A stretch of 33,316 bases of DNA, taken from contig SYKE01000112.1 of assembly GCA_005798285.1 (NCBI GenBank), positions 1-33,316 of the forward strand, read 5' to 3'. Shown piece by piece: positions 7,474-16,832 of the stretch; position 1 is the stretch's first letter; each line of letters opens with the position of its first letter. The notes beneath the pieces were generated by a model. That model was given only the letters and a program-made list of their open reading frames with translations. It was not told where the DNA came from and ran no database searches. Source of the stretch: Actinomycetota bacterium. Its GTDB lineage: Bacteria > Armatimonadota > SYMT01. The translations under genes and the position numbers were made by a program.

Positions 7474-9963
7474 CTACCGGTTCCAGACGAAATCGCCGCT
7501 CTCCGCGCGCCAGTCCGAACCGAAGAACCCGGCGGCGCGAACGCCTGCCGAGCCCGTGAGGAGGCTCTTGGGATCGAGCACCAGACAGTCCGGAAACCCA
7601 GCGCCGGAGACAAAGTACGGCAGCCGATCCGTCAGCCGCATTCCGGCCAGCCCACTCCCGCCGACCACGCCCACGAGCGCCCGATCGCTGCCCCGGCGTG
7701 GCTGCACGAAGGCCGCTGCCAGATCCCCGCCGGAGAGCATCTTCCTACCCACGCGGATTCCAGTCGCGGTCACATCAACCGCCGAGCGCTCCAGCACGGC
7801 GTCCCAGGCCCGGTTCGTCTCCCGGTTGCCATAGAGGATCACGTTGCGATCGGGCTCCCGGGCTGCGTCGAACTGCGTATCCGGCACGATATCCACCGAA
7901 CCATTGCCGCGATACCAGAAGGCCTCCGCGTCCAGACGGGCGCGTGCGAACGCCCACTTGCGAACGCTCTCATCTCCCCCGGTACCATAGACAAGCACCA
8001 TCCGGTTGCGAAACGCCTCCTTGAAAGGTCCGCAACGCTCCGGCCGTTTCATGGCGGCGGGGAGCGGCCCCGCTAGGTTCCATCCGGCGCTGCCGCGGGT
8101 GAGGTGCACTCGCCCGCCCGCGGGAAGCTCCGACAGTTCGATCTTCCCGCCATCCAGCGACAGGACGAGCTTCCCCGCCGGGAGGACCCGTCCCGCATCC
8201 AGCGCCAGCCGGGAGACGTTCTGCGTCGCGCCGGAGATGCGGCGGGCCCCGGGATCCAACCGGAGCGCGAGGGTGCTCGGCTCACTCCAGTGCTGCTGAC
8301 CCTCGACCCCCGCCCAATAGCTCCAGGCGGAGATGGCGGGATGAACAGTGGTGAACTTGATCTCCCGCACCCGCTCCACGCCGGGGCGAGCGTGGCGGCC
8401 GAAGAAGTCGAACAACGGCGCCCAGTCCACGCAGTCCGCCCCGGGCTCGTCCGATGCGTCCCACCAGTGGCCCGCGCCCTTCTGCTCGAAGTAGTCGAAC
8501 GAGGGGTGGCCGGGCATCAGCGCGGACTTCATGCTCCGGGCCTGATCCACCGGCACGTTATCGTCGGCATCTCCGTGCAGCACATAGACTCCGAGCTGTC
8601 GGAAGTTGCCCTGGAGCGCCAGCGTGTCGCTCTGGCTGGAGGCTCGGAGGAGCATCGACTCGGCGGGCGACGGATTCTGAGGTCGTGGGCCGCCGGCGTA
8701 GGACCAGAAACTCACCCATCCGGCGCTCGGTCCGATGGCGGCGAAGCGATCCGGGAAGTGCGCTCCCAACTGCCACGTGCCGTGGCCGCCCATCGAGTGT
8801 CCGGTGAGGTAAATCCGTGCGGGATCCGGGTTCAGTTCCTTCTGTGCGTGTGCCAGCACTTCCATGGCGTCGATCCGGCCCCAGTCCTCCCAATCGAAGC
8901 CGAAGGGACGGCGGTTGGTCGGCGCGACGAGATGCCCCCACGACTTGGGTGAATAGGCGTCGGCCTGACCGATGGCCTCGACGCTCGCCCCGTGGAGCGA
9001 GAGAAAAAGAGCCGGGTTCTTCTGCGGGAGCGAAGCCGGGTTGACCGCGTAGTACTGCACGCTGCCGTCGATGTCGCTGATGAAGGTGCGGCGGTAGGTC
9101 TGATGCGGCTCGCGAACCCTCAGCTTGACGGGAAGCGGCGCGGCGGTGACTCCCCGACCCATCAGGCGCACCGTGACCGTCCGCTCCCCGGTGGTCGACG
9201 GCTTTCGTCCCCGGATCCGATACCCGACTTTGCGTACCGACAGGGGCGCCAGAGGCGGCACCGCGGTTCGGATCGTGGAACCGCCCTCCCAGCGGCTCTC
9301 CAGTTCCAGCCCGGAGGTCCAGGCATCGGTGGCGTTGGTCACGAGGAGCGCGGCCCACGTGTCGACCTCTTCCCCCCTCCGGAGATCGGGCAGGGTCTGA
9401 TCCTGTGGGGAGAGGAACACCGGGCTTGGCGGAGCGGTGAGGCGGGCGCTGAACGCTCCCCGACCTGAGAGGAAGAGCAGTTCGTTCACTCCCCGCTTCA
9501 GGTGGACCGGCGCCTTGACGGTACCATAGCCGTAGGGATCCCCCGGCCGCGGCTCGCCGTTGACATAGGCGATGGAGTGACCCGACGCCTCCAGCAGCAC
9601 CACCCGATCCGCGGACACGTCGATCGAGGTGAAGGCGTAGCCCGCCCGAAACCCGACGCCGATGAGCTTGCCGCTTGCATCCGCAGCCGCCTTCTGCCAC
9701 TTGCGGCTGGAGCCGTCGGGCAATTTGATCTCCGAGCTTTCCTTGGGGCTCTTCCACTCGCCGGAGACGATGAGCGCCTCCACGGGATCCGTGTGGAGCG
9801 CCGAGCGTCCGCCGCGGTTCACGCCCGAGAGGGTGAGGTACTCCGCCGGCACGAGCGGCGGAGCATCGTCCGCCGGGACCACCCGCGCCGAGGCGACAAG
9901 ACACACGGCGCCGAGCGCCAGAACCCGCCCACACCACCGATCCATGCGCTTCGTGCGCTTCAT
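7474..9963 (-). CDS. Large secreted prolyl-oligopeptidase-type esterase
   Basis: An 829-residue exported protein with an N-terminal signal peptide (hydrophobic VLALGAVCLVASARVV). Residues 40-290 form a beta-rich accessory region without a motif I can name. The alpha/beta-hydrolase core spans roughly 290-530: oxyanion region LFLSLHGASVEA, nucleophile S390 in TGHSMGGHGTW, acid near D465-D468 (LHGDADDNVP) and base H499 (GAGHWWD). A long C-terminal region (530-829) includes the block PFKEAFRNRMVLVYGTGG, seen in planctomycete-type esterases. It probably cleaves ester bonds in plant or microbial polysaccharides or polyesters outside the cell. It follows the DUF1501 gene by 42 bp on the same strand. 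Confidence 0.87.
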   Translation of the reverse strand: MKRTKRMDRWCGRVLALGAVCLVASARVVPADDAPPLVPAEYLTLSGVNRGGRSALHTDPVEALIVSGEWKSPKESSEIKLPDGSSRKWQKAAADASGKLIGVGFRAGYAFTSIDVSADRVVLLEASGHSIAYVNGEPRPGDPYGYGTVKAPVHLKRGVNELLFLSGRGAFSARLTAPPSPVFLSPQDQTLPDLRRGEEVDTWAALLVTNATDAWTSGLELESRWEGGSTIRTAVPPLAPLSVRKVGYRIRGRKPSTTGERTVTVRLMGRGVTAAPLPVKLRVREPHQTYRRTFISDIDGSVQYYAVNPASLPQKNPALFLSLHGASVEAIGQADAYSPKSWGHLVAPTNRRPFGFDWEDWGRIDAMEVLAHAQKELNPDPARIYLTGHSMGGHGTWQLGAHFPDRFAAIGPSAGWVSFWSYAGGPRPQNPSPAESMLLRASSQSDTLALQGNFRQLGVYVLHGDADDNVPVDQARSMKSALMPGHPSFDYFEQKGAGHWWDASDEPGADCVDWAPLFDFFGRHARPGVERVREIKFTTVHPAISAWSYWAGVEGQQHWSEPSTLALRLDPGARRISGATQNVSRLALDAGRVLPAGKLVLSLDGGKIELSELPAGGRVHLTRGSAGWNLAGPLPAAMKRPERCGPFKEAFRNRMVLVYGTGGDESVRKWAFARARLDAEAFWYRGNGSVDIVPDTQFDAAREPDRNVILYGNRETNRAWDAVLERSAVDVTATGIRVGRKMLSGGDLAAAFVQPRRGSDRALVGVVGGSGLAGMRLTDRLPYFVSGAGFPDCLVLDPKSLLTGSAGVRAAGFFGSDWRAESGDFVWNR

Positions 9964-10005
9964 GTCTGGCCCCCGGGAAACTCGCCGAACCGATGCGGGC
10001 GGGAC

Positions 10006-11463
10006 TTATGCCAGCACAGGTTGGATCACCTCGCCGTGGACATCCGTCAGCCGCCGCCGCACTCCGTTATGGTAGTAGGTCAGGCGCTTGTGGTCCATTC
10101 CCAACAGGTGCAGGATCGTCGCGTGGAAATCATAGATGGTCGTCGGCTCGGTTCCGGGCCGATAGCCCACCTCATCGCTCTCGCCGTGCGAGACGCCGGG
10201 CTTCAGTCCCGCGCCGGCCATCCAGCAGGTGAAGACCAGTTGGTGATGGTCGCGCCCCCGCGTGCCGAGCCCCTGCGTGATCGGCGTTCGCCCGAACTCG
10301 GTGTTCCAGACGACCAGGGTATCGTCGAGCAGCCCTCGCCGCTTGAGATCCTTGAGGAGACCGGAGACCGGGAGATCCATGCTCTCCGCCTGATTCGTGT
10401 GGTTCTCGAGAACGTCCTCGTGCGCGTCCCAGTTTACCCGCGGCGCGGAGAAGGCGCCGCCGTGGTAAAGCTGCACGAACCGCACGCCCCGTTCCACGAG
10501 TCGCCGCGCCAACCGGCAGTTGCGGCCGAACGCGGCGGTCCGGGGATCCTCCAACCCGTAGAGCTTCCGAACCTCCGCCGACTCGGAATCGAACTTCGTC
10601 GCTTCAGGAATGCTGAGCTGCATCCGAGCCGCCAGTTCATAGCTTCGGATGCGCGCCGAGAGACCGCTTTCATCGGGATAACGTCCGGCATATTCCCGGT
10701 TCAACTCGCCGATGAGGGAGTGCGTGTTCGACTCGGTTCGAGCGTCGAGCTTTTCCGCCGGAAACAGATCCACGATGGGGTCGCCCTGCGAGCGGAACGC
10801 GATGCCCTGATGCGACGCGGGCAAGAAACCGGACGACCAGTTGATGGACCCACCCGCCGGCAACTGGCGAGGATCCGGCAGCACCACGAACGCCGGCAGG
10901 TCTCGACCCACTGAGCCCAACCCGTAGCTCACCCACGACCCGAGGCACGGAAAGCCGTTCATGGTGAAGCCGGTGTTCATCTGAAAGGTAGCCGGCGTGT
11001 GGTTGCTCGAGCGTGCCGTCATCGCATGGAAGAAGGTGAGGTCATCCACACACCCGGCGAGGTTCGGCAGGAGATCGGAGACCCAGCGCCCGGTGCGACC
11101 ATGCCGTCGAAAGGCCCAGGGGCTCTTCATCAGGGTGCCCGGCTGGGCGAAGAACGTGTCGATCTTGCCCTTCCCGGTGAGCGGTTGCCCGTGCAGTTTC
11201 TCGAGTTCCGGCTTGTAATCGAAGGTGTCGACGTGGCTCACACCGCCGGTCAGAAAAATCTGAATGACCCGCTTCGCCTTCGGCGCGAAGTGAGTCGAAC
11301 GCGGCGACCAGGGGCCCTCCGCGTCGACGTCGCCCAGAGCGCCTTCCTCAGAAAGCAGCATGGCGAGCGCGGCGGAACTCAACCCGGCGGTCGAGCGCCA
11401 GAGCGCCTCGCGGCGAGTCATCGGTCCGGATGCGGGTCCGGGGCATGGTCGAGATCGAGTCAT
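10006..11463 (-). CDS. DUF1501 family exported protein
   Basis: A 485-residue DUF1501 protein, a family related to alkaline phosphatase/sulfatase folds and abundant in Planctomycetota and relatives. The N-terminus has a Tat-like leader (TRREALWRSTAGLSSAALAMLL). Core blocks are IFLTGGVSHVDTFDYKPEL, HTPATFQMNTGF, GRNCRLARRLVERGVRFVQL and VVWNTEFGRTP, then GRDHHQLVFTCWMAG. I set the start at 11463 because a GGAG site lies 8 nt upstream and the longer frame runs deep into the preceding gene. DUF1501 genes nearly always sit beside a DUF1549/DUF1553 partner, as here, 46 bp downstream of one. The biochemical role of the pair is not established; involvement in exported polymer handling is speculative. 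Confidence 0.92.
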   Translation of the reverse strand: MTRSRPCPGPASGPMTRREALWRSTAGLSSAALAMLLSEEGALGDVDAEGPWSPRSTHFAPKAKRVIQIFLTGGVSHVDTFDYKPELEKLHGQPLTGKGKIDTFFAQPGTLMKSPWAFRRHGRTGRWVSDLLPNLAGCVDDLTFFHAMTARSSNHTPATFQMNTGFTMNGFPCLGSWVSYGLGSVGRDLPAFVVLPDPRQLPAGGSINWSSGFLPASHQGIAFRSQGDPIVDLFPAEKLDARTESNTHSLIGELNREYAGRYPDESGLSARIRSYELAARMQLSIPEATKFDSESAEVRKLYGLEDPRTAAFGRNCRLARRLVERGVRFVQLYHGGAFSAPRVNWDAHEDVLENHTNQAESMDLPVSGLLKDLKRRGLLDDTLVVWNTEFGRTPITQGLGTRGRDHHQLVFTCWMAGAGLKPGVSHGESDEVGYRPGTEPTTIYDFHATILHLLGMDHKRLTYYHNGVRRRLTDVHGEVIQPVLA

Positions 11464-11509
11464 GGTCGAACTCCAGCGCCATGGGAGGCGTTGCGGTGGG
11501 ACGCAGCGA

Positions 11510-14221
11510 TCATGGTTGGTAGAGAAACTCGCTGCTGTTGAAGAGGGCGCGACAGAAGGCGGGGAGGCCGTTCGCGGCGACGAACCCCTCCGATCGAGCC
11601 TTCTCACGGGGCAGCGGCGCCCGCTGAAGAGTCAGCCGATACGCCCGTTCGATCTGCCGACCCGGCTCTGTGCCGGCCTCCCGGGCGGACCGCTCCGCCA
11701 GCAGCCGCGACTGCCGCAGCGTGAACGAACTGTTCGCCAGCACCAACGCCTGCAGCGGCGTGATGGTCGAGCCGCGCCGGGGAGTCTTCACGCTCGGGTC
11801 GGGACAGTCGAACGCATCGAGGAGCGGAACGCCTCCGCTGTTCACGACCGTCCGATACACCGTTCGGCGCTGGTACTCCGGCTCGGTTCGATCCTCATAG
11901 GTGTAGAAGTGGGTGTTGGCCACCACCACCTTGAACGGCCGAAAACCCGGACCACCGGGGGTGAGGTTGAGCTGCCCGGACGCATCGAGCATCACATCGC
12001 GGATGGCCTCCGCATCCAGTCGTCGGGGTGGGTTGCACGAAAGCAGCCGGTTGTCCGCATCCAGCCGAGCCGCCCGGGCGGACATTCGGCCGCTCTGCCG
12101 GTAGGTCGCGGAGGTGACGATGAGGCGGTGCAGGCGCTTGAGGCTGCGACCCTCAGACGCAAACCGTGCCGCCAGCCAGTCCAGCAGCTCAGGGTGGGAC
12201 GGACGATCCCCATTCAGGCCGAAGTCGCTCGGGGTGGAGACCAGCCCCTTGCCGAAGTGGTAATGCCAGACGCGGTTGACCATCACCCGATCCGGGACTG
12301 GATTCTTCGGATCGGTGAGCCACCGCGCCAGTGCGAGGCGACGCTCGGCATCCGTCGATTTCTCATCCAGCTTGAAGTCGCTCTCCACCCCGGGAATGCA
12401 CGCCAGACCACCCGGCGCCACCCCTTCTCCCGACTGCTCGGGGTCGCCGCGCTTGAGAATGTGAACTGGACCCGGTTGGGTGGGATTGGCGGCGTAGGCG
12501 AGTTCCGGCACATTCAAGCCATCGATGCGATTCACCAACGCGTCCCGCTCCCGGGCCAGGAGGGCCACCCGCTCGCGATCCGCCGGAGCGAGGCTGCGGT
12601 CGATCTCCCCCGTGGGAACGCTGATCGGTCCGCCCTGGAACTGCTTCAGCACCTCGTCCGCGGAGAGGGCGCGACCGTAGACTCGCGCCTCATCGATGGA
12701 GCCCAAAAGCCAGGCGTTGCTGCCGGGCGAGCCGGCCGCGCCATGCCTGAGACCCAGCCGAATGCGCCCCGTATCCGGACGATAGGTGACCAGCGGCGAC
12801 GGTGAACGATAGGGGTTCCCGTACGGAAGCCCATTTCGGTAGAGCGTGACGAGCCCGTTCTCGGCATAGGTCACGGCGATATGAACCAGTCCCACGGCAT
12901 CGGTTTCCGCCGGGCCACCCACATTCACCGTACGGCGAAACCCATCGCTCCCCGCCATCCACACCCGCGGCTGCCGCTCCCCGAAGACGATGCCGTCGAA
13001 CACTACCCCCGCCGCATCCTCAACGACGAGGACGCCACCCCCGCGCTGCTCCAGATCCGGCAGGTTCACCCAGGCTTCCAGGGTGCGTGCGCCCAATGCG
13101 GCGGGCAGATCGGCAGTGCGGGCGGATGCATCCCGTCCATTCAACTCCAGCCGGCCGCCCCGGATACGAGCCCCGCCCTCCAGCTTCAGCTCGCCCTCCA
13201 GCGCGCTCCCGTCGCCCTCGAATCCCCACCGGACCAGCGGCTGCGGCCCAGCCGCCGTTCGGCCCCCCGGGTTCCGCTCACGGATCAGTCGCTGCCGCAC
13301 CGGCTCCCGTATCGCGCTGAGACGAGCGTCCACCTCACGCACCCGCTGCTCCCATCGCACTCGCTCCGCGACCCGCGCCTGCTGCACCGCGGGGGGCACA
13401 AGATTGCGATCCCCGTGGCGCACGCCGGCCAGCGCCGCCTGAATGCGGTAGTAATCCCGCTGTGGGATCGGATCGTACTTGTGGTCGTGACACCGGGCGC
13501 AGTTGACCGTCAGCCCGAGAAAGCTCTGTCCCACCACCGAGACAACATCTTCCAACTCCTCCTCGCGAACCCTGGCCCGCATCACATTGGAGGACTGCGC
13601 GTTGCCGACCTCATCAAACGGCCCGGCTACCAGGAAGCCCGTCGCCGAGATGGTGCGGGCATCCGCCTTCGGGAGCACGTCGCCGGCAATCTGTTCCCGG
13701 ATGAACTGATCGTACGGCAGGTCACGGTTCAGGGCATCGATGACGTAATCCCGGTAGCGCCACGAATGATCGCGAATCTTGTCGCGCTCGAACCCCTGGC
13801 TCTCCGCAAACCGCACCACATCCAGCCAGTGCCGCCCCCACCGCTCCCCATAGCGGGGCGACGCGAGGAGTTGATCCACCAGTCGCTCGTAGGCCCCGGC
13901 GACCGGCGAGGCGAGGTACTCCCGAAGCTGATCCTCCGTCGGCGGCAGCCCCGTGAGGTCCAGCGCCACCCGTCGCGCCAACTCCACCCGACCCGCCGGA
14001 GGCGCCGGCTCCAGCCCGTTCTCTTCCAGCTTCTTGAGGATGAACGCATCAATCGGGTGTGCCGGCTGCCGGCACTGTTTCAGGAGCGGCGGCCTTACGG
14101 CACGGATCGGCTGCGCCACCCAGGCCCCACCCTGCGCCCGCGCATCTCCACTCCCCGCCGGCAGCCCTACCAGGCCCAGCGCCGTCCCCGCCGCACAACA
14201 AATCCACCCACGGATCGTCAT
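11510..14221 (-). CDS. DUF1549-LamG-DUF1553 exported protein with CxxCH motif
   Basis: A 903-residue exported protein. After a signal peptide (WICCAAGTALGLVGLPAG) comes DUF1549 (about 40-250), which includes RVALDLTGLPPT, SPRYGERWGRHWLDVVRFAESQG and the heme-type motif C241-A-R-C244-H245 (NCARCHDHKYDP). A LamG-like lectin domain occupies roughly 320-495 (TLEAWVNLPD, SIDEARVYGRAL). DUF1553 fills most of the rest (ARWLTDPKNPVPDRVMVNRVWHYHFGKGLV, IVTSATYRQS, LDAEAIRDVML, TPLQALVLANSSF). The usual PSCyt1-type N-terminal cytochrome domain is absent. The ATG at 14221 has a GAGGTGGG site upstream; a GTG at 14236 is an alternative. It heads the six-gene operon and pairs with the DUF1501 gene. Function is unknown despite wide occurrence. 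Confidence 0.92.
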   Translation of the reverse strand: MTIRGWICCAAGTALGLVGLPAGSGDARAQGGAWVAQPIRAVRPPLLKQCRQPAHPIDAFILKKLEENGLEPAPPAGRVELARRVALDLTGLPPTEDQLREYLASPVAGAYERLVDQLLASPRYGERWGRHWLDVVRFAESQGFERDKIRDHSWRYRDYVIDALNRDLPYDQFIREQIAGDVLPKADARTISATGFLVAGPFDEVGNAQSSNVMRARVREEELEDVVSVVGQSFLGLTVNCARCHDHKYDPIPQRDYYRIQAALAGVRHGDRNLVPPAVQQARVAERVRWEQRVREVDARLSAIREPVRQRLIRERNPGGRTAAGPQPLVRWGFEGDGSALEGELKLEGGARIRGGRLELNGRDASARTADLPAALGARTLEAWVNLPDLEQRGGGVLVVEDAAGVVFDGIVFGERQPRVWMAGSDGFRRTVNVGGPAETDAVGLVHIAVTYAENGLVTLYRNGLPYGNPYRSPSPLVTYRPDTGRIRLGLRHGAAGSPGSNAWLLGSIDEARVYGRALSADEVLKQFQGGPISVPTGEIDRSLAPADRERVALLARERDALVNRIDGLNVPELAYAANPTQPGPVHILKRGDPEQSGEGVAPGGLACIPGVESDFKLDEKSTDAERRLALARWLTDPKNPVPDRVMVNRVWHYHFGKGLVSTPSDFGLNGDRPSHPELLDWLAARFASEGRSLKRLHRLIVTSATYRQSGRMSARAARLDADNRLLSCNPPRRLDAEAIRDVMLDASGQLNLTPGGPGFRPFKVVVANTHFYTYEDRTEPEYQRRTVYRTVVNSGGVPLLDAFDCPDPSVKTPRRGSTITPLQALVLANSSFTLRQSRLLAERSAREAGTEPGRQIERAYRLTLQRAPLPREKARSEGFVAANGLPAFCRALFNSSEFLYQP

Positions 14222-14522
14222 CGATTCCCACCTCACTGAAGGCGTTTCCCCCCGACAACCCTCCCTCCTGCCTCCGCGCCGCCACTCCCCGCGCGCACCC
14301 GATGCTCCGAGAGAGAGGATCCGCTGCGGCGACCGGATTCCCGTGCTGCGGACGGTCGCCCGGGAGAGCCTCCCGCTGCCCCCACCCTTTCAGGGAGTAG
14401 ATGCCCGCGAGGAAGTGACCGTCGTCGAGGTCGAGATATCCCTCGGGCCCGAGGCGTTCCGGCGTACCCGACTGGCGTGTCATCGAGGCGCGAGGCGGAC
14501 CGTCGCCGCTGGGGGGTCGCGC
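14222..14522. other. Intergenic region upstream of the DUF1549 operon
   Basis: About 300 bp lie between the start of the DUF1549 gene and the stop of the cyclase-molybdopterin gene. A minus-strand frame opens at 14483 with a peptide beginning MTRQSGTPERLGPEGY, but it runs on into the DUF1549 gene in another frame and shows no family motif or ribosome binding site. I see no confident gene; it should contain the promoter of the operon. Confidence 0.4.
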
Positions 14523-16079
14523 TCAGTGGCCGAGGTAGTAGTCGTAGCCACGTTCCGCCCAATAGTCAGCGGGTCTGCGGTTGGTGAACTCGATCCGGCC
14601 GATGCGCTTGAGGTTCTTCACGCCGTATTTCACCGGGATGACCAGACGCAGCGGTGCGCCGTGCTCTTCCGGGAGCGGTGCGCCGTTCATCTCGAAGCAG
14701 AGCATGGTTTGAGGGTGCAGGGCGCTCTTCATGTCGACTCCCACGTAGTAGCCGCGGTCCGGCGTCTCCAGGCCCACGTACTCCACGAGATCATCGGGAC
14801 GCCTCCGAGGGTCGGGAGCCTCCTCGGAGCGGGTGGCGGGGCGGTAGCGGTCAATGAAGTCCGCAAGCCGCACGCCGCCCCAGTGCACCACCTGGCTCCA
14901 GCCTTCGATGCACTTCAGTTCAGTCACCATCTCGAAGTAGGGGAGCGCGCGGATGGCATCCATGCCGAGCAACAGCGCCTGCCCCCGTTCGTCCTCCTCG
15001 CTCTCTGCGCCGTCGGGCAACTCATGCAGCCCTACCACCCGAAGCTTCCAGTCCGCCGCGTTCAGGGCATCCGTAAGGCCTTCCTCGCCGTTGGCGCGAG
15101 GGACACCCGCCATGGACCGGGGAAAAGTGGTCGCCAGTCGGGAGCCGTTGAAGGAGTCTCGCCAGAGGCGCTCTGAGACGTCCAACCCACGGCGGAGGGG
15201 CCAGGGCACGGCGTCCTCCGTGGGGCGAGTCGCGAGCCACGTGCCGCCGGCCAGCCCGCCGAGCAGGGCGGCGCCTGCCCAGGCGAAGCTCCGCCGCGAG
15301 ATCTTCCGAACTTCGCGCTCGGCATCGTTGGGAGTCTCGGGGGCGCAGACCTCAGACTCCTCGTCAGATCTCTGTGAAAGAATCGGTGAAAGTGTGTTTC
15401 GCTCCAGGGCCATTTTGGTCGCTTTTCTGTCGGGCGACGGCAGCGGCATCGCCGCGATCTCGGGGAAGTAAACGGAAGTTCGAACCTCACCGAGGTCCTC
15501 ATAGCATTCGCAGCCGGCAGTGAGCTCCGGAGAGTTGGGCAGCTCGATCTCGCGGCTCGCGGCTTCGGTGAAGAGCACGTACTCGGATGCCGGAACCGAG
15601 TTCTTCAGCAGGCGGTGGATCAGGATGACGTCCAGCCCGAAGAGTTCGTCGAAACCACACACCCGGCTGAACAGAGCTTTGCCGGTGTGAACGAGTACCT
15701 TGAGCCGCAGCCGTTCGATGCTGACGCACGCGTCGCATTGGCAAATGCGGCCCCGCGCCAGTTCATCCAGCCGCTGCGAGAACACCCTGAAGAACTCGAC
15801 GATCTTCTGACCTACCCGCGCGCCGGCGACATGCACCGGGAAGTCTTGTCGGAGCGCGTAGAGAAAAACGGCGTCGCCTTCGAGTTTTGCCACCCGTATG
15901 GGGGCCTCCAGCCGGGTGATCAGCGTGTCGAGCAACTCGTTGATGATCAGGTGGCTGTGAATGATCGTCGTCTGGTTGGCGGTTACGAAGCGGGTGTAAC
16001 CGCTGATGTCCGCGATCAGCAGGAAGACGTCTTGCTCGACGCCTTCGCTCTCGTAGAGGGTATGGCGAGGTGCGATCAT
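14523..16079 (-). CDS. DUF2652 (cyclase-like) - molybdopterin oxidoreductase fusion
   Basis: A 518-residue single ORF joining two unrelated modules. Residues 15-205 are a DUF2652 domain, related to class III nucleotide cyclases: D24 (LIADISGYTRF) and D69 (AKLEGDAVFLYA) match the two metal-binding aspartates, and the family's CxCxxC stretch (C113, C115, C118) is present. A charged linker (about 212-260) leads to a twin-arginine-like hydrophobic segment (ISRRSFAWAGAALLGGLAGG, 260-279). Residues 330-518 are a sulfite-oxidase/MsrP-type molybdopterin domain with C390 (ELKCIEGWSQVVHWGG) as molybdenum ligand. The ATG at 16079 has GGAGG 8 nt upstream. It lies 22 bp after the cytochrome b gene. An internal ATG at 15413 could give a separate oxidoreductase but lacks a clear ribosome binding site. 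Confidence 0.85.
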   Translation of the reverse strand: MIAPRHTLYESEGVEQDVFLLIADISGYTRFVTANQTTIIHSHLIINELLDTLITRLEAPIRVAKLEGDAVFLYALRQDFPVHVAGARVGQKIVEFFRVFSQRLDELARGRICQCDACVSIERLRLKVLVHTGKALFSRVCGFDELFGLDVILIHRLLKNSVPASEYVLFTEAASREIELPNSPELTAGCECYEDLGEVRTSVYFPEIAAMPLPSPDRKATKMALERNTLSPILSQRSDEESEVCAPETPNDAEREVRKISRRSFAWAGAALLGGLAGGTWLATRPTEDAVPWPLRRGLDVSERLWRDSFNGSRLATTFPRSMAGVPRANGEEGLTDALNAADWKLRVVGLHELPDGAESEEDERGQALLLGMDAIRALPYFEMVTELKCIEGWSQVVHWGGVRLADFIDRYRPATRSEEAPDPRRRPDDLVEYVGLETPDRGYYVGVDMKSALHPQTMLCFEMNGAPLPEEHGAPLRLVIPVKYGVKNLKRIGRIEFTNRRPADYWAERGYDYYLGH

Positions 16080-16101
16080 AGTCCCTGCCTCCGATCGTGG
16101 A

Positions 16102-16803
16102 CTAGTGCTCGGCGGCATCGGATGCTCGAACTAGCTCAAACCCGGTGATCATGGCGCGGAAGTTGTTCCAACCGCTTTTCACAACCATGGCGATGTGGAC
16201 CCCGAAGAAGGCGCAGTAGCCGACCGTCAACCAGAAGTGCTCCAGTCGAGCCGCTTGATAGCCTCCGAGGAGCGTGCAGAGCCAGGCGAACTGCGTCGGC
16301 TTGTAGATCGCCAGTCCGGTGACGACCGAACCGGCGCCCATCAGAATGATGCTGGTGTACGCGATCTTCTGGGCGCCATTGAAGCGCCGTCTCGGGGGAG
16401 GGTCCCTCCGGATGCGAAGATCATGCAGCAGCACATGCAGCGCTTCCCGCAGCGTTGAGCGGCCGGGCACGATGTGCCGCCATTCGCCGGAGATCGCCAT
16501 ATAGAGCACGTAAGCGATGCCGTTAAGCGCGAACAGGTAGGCGAAGTTGAAGTGCCAGGCCACGCCCTCTCCCAATCGGAATTCCAGCTTCAGGCGTTCG
16601 TAGAACGCTTGTGGGAAGAACTTGAAGAGCGTGTGCTCGCCCCAGCCGATCCGGTAGACGTCGTTCGCCCAGTAGATCAGCAGGCCGCTCCAGATCATTA
16701 CCATCAGGACCGGAAAGTTGATCCAGTGACACCAGCGCACCGCGAGGGGGTGCTTCTTCTCCAACCGCAGCGGCGTCGATGCCGCAGAGACTTCGATTGA
16801 CAC
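16102..16803 (-). CDS. Cytochrome b561-type membrane protein
   Basis: A 233-residue integral membrane di-heme cytochrome of the b561/Ni-Fe hydrogenase b subunit group. Likely heme ligands are H26 (VRWCHWINF), H84 (VAWHFNFAYL), H189 (RLEHFWLTVG) and H203 (FGVHIAMVV), spread over hydrophobic helices. Such proteins pass electrons between the quinone pool and an extracytoplasmic redox partner. The start is GTG at 16803, with GGGAG 9 nt upstream. The next gene, 22 bp downstream, encodes a membrane-anchored molybdopterin domain, so the pair is probably an electron-transfer couple like other cytochrome b/molybdopterin systems (for example MsrQ/MsrP, to which it is analogous by role rather than by clear homology). 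Confidence 0.88.
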   Translation of the reverse strand: MSIEVSAASTPLRLEKKHPLAVRWCHWINFPVLMVMIWSGLLIYWANDVYRIGWGEHTLFKFFPQAFYERLKLEFRLGEGVAWHFNFAYLFALNGIAYVLYMAISGEWRHIVPGRSTLREALHVLLHDLRIRRDPPPRRRFNGAQKIAYTSIILMGAGSVVTGLAIYKPTQFAWLCTLLGGYQAARLEHFWLTVGYCAFFGVHIAMVVKSGWNNFRAMITGFELVRASDAAEH

Positions 16804-16832
16804 GTTCAGCGTCTCCCACGCCCCTGGATGGA

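Noticed and set aside
12881..14239. 452-codon plus-strand open frame opposite the DUF1549 gene
   Set aside because: Pro/Arg/His-rich antisense shadow without motifs; the minus strand encodes well-defined DUF1549 and LamG blocks.
14049..14483. Minus-strand frame of 144 codons starting MTRQSGTPERLG, upstream of the DUF1549 gene
   Set aside because: Its last 57 codons lie inside the DUF1549 gene in another frame, there is no ribosome binding site or family motif, and the rest is only about 87 codons of GC-rich open frame.
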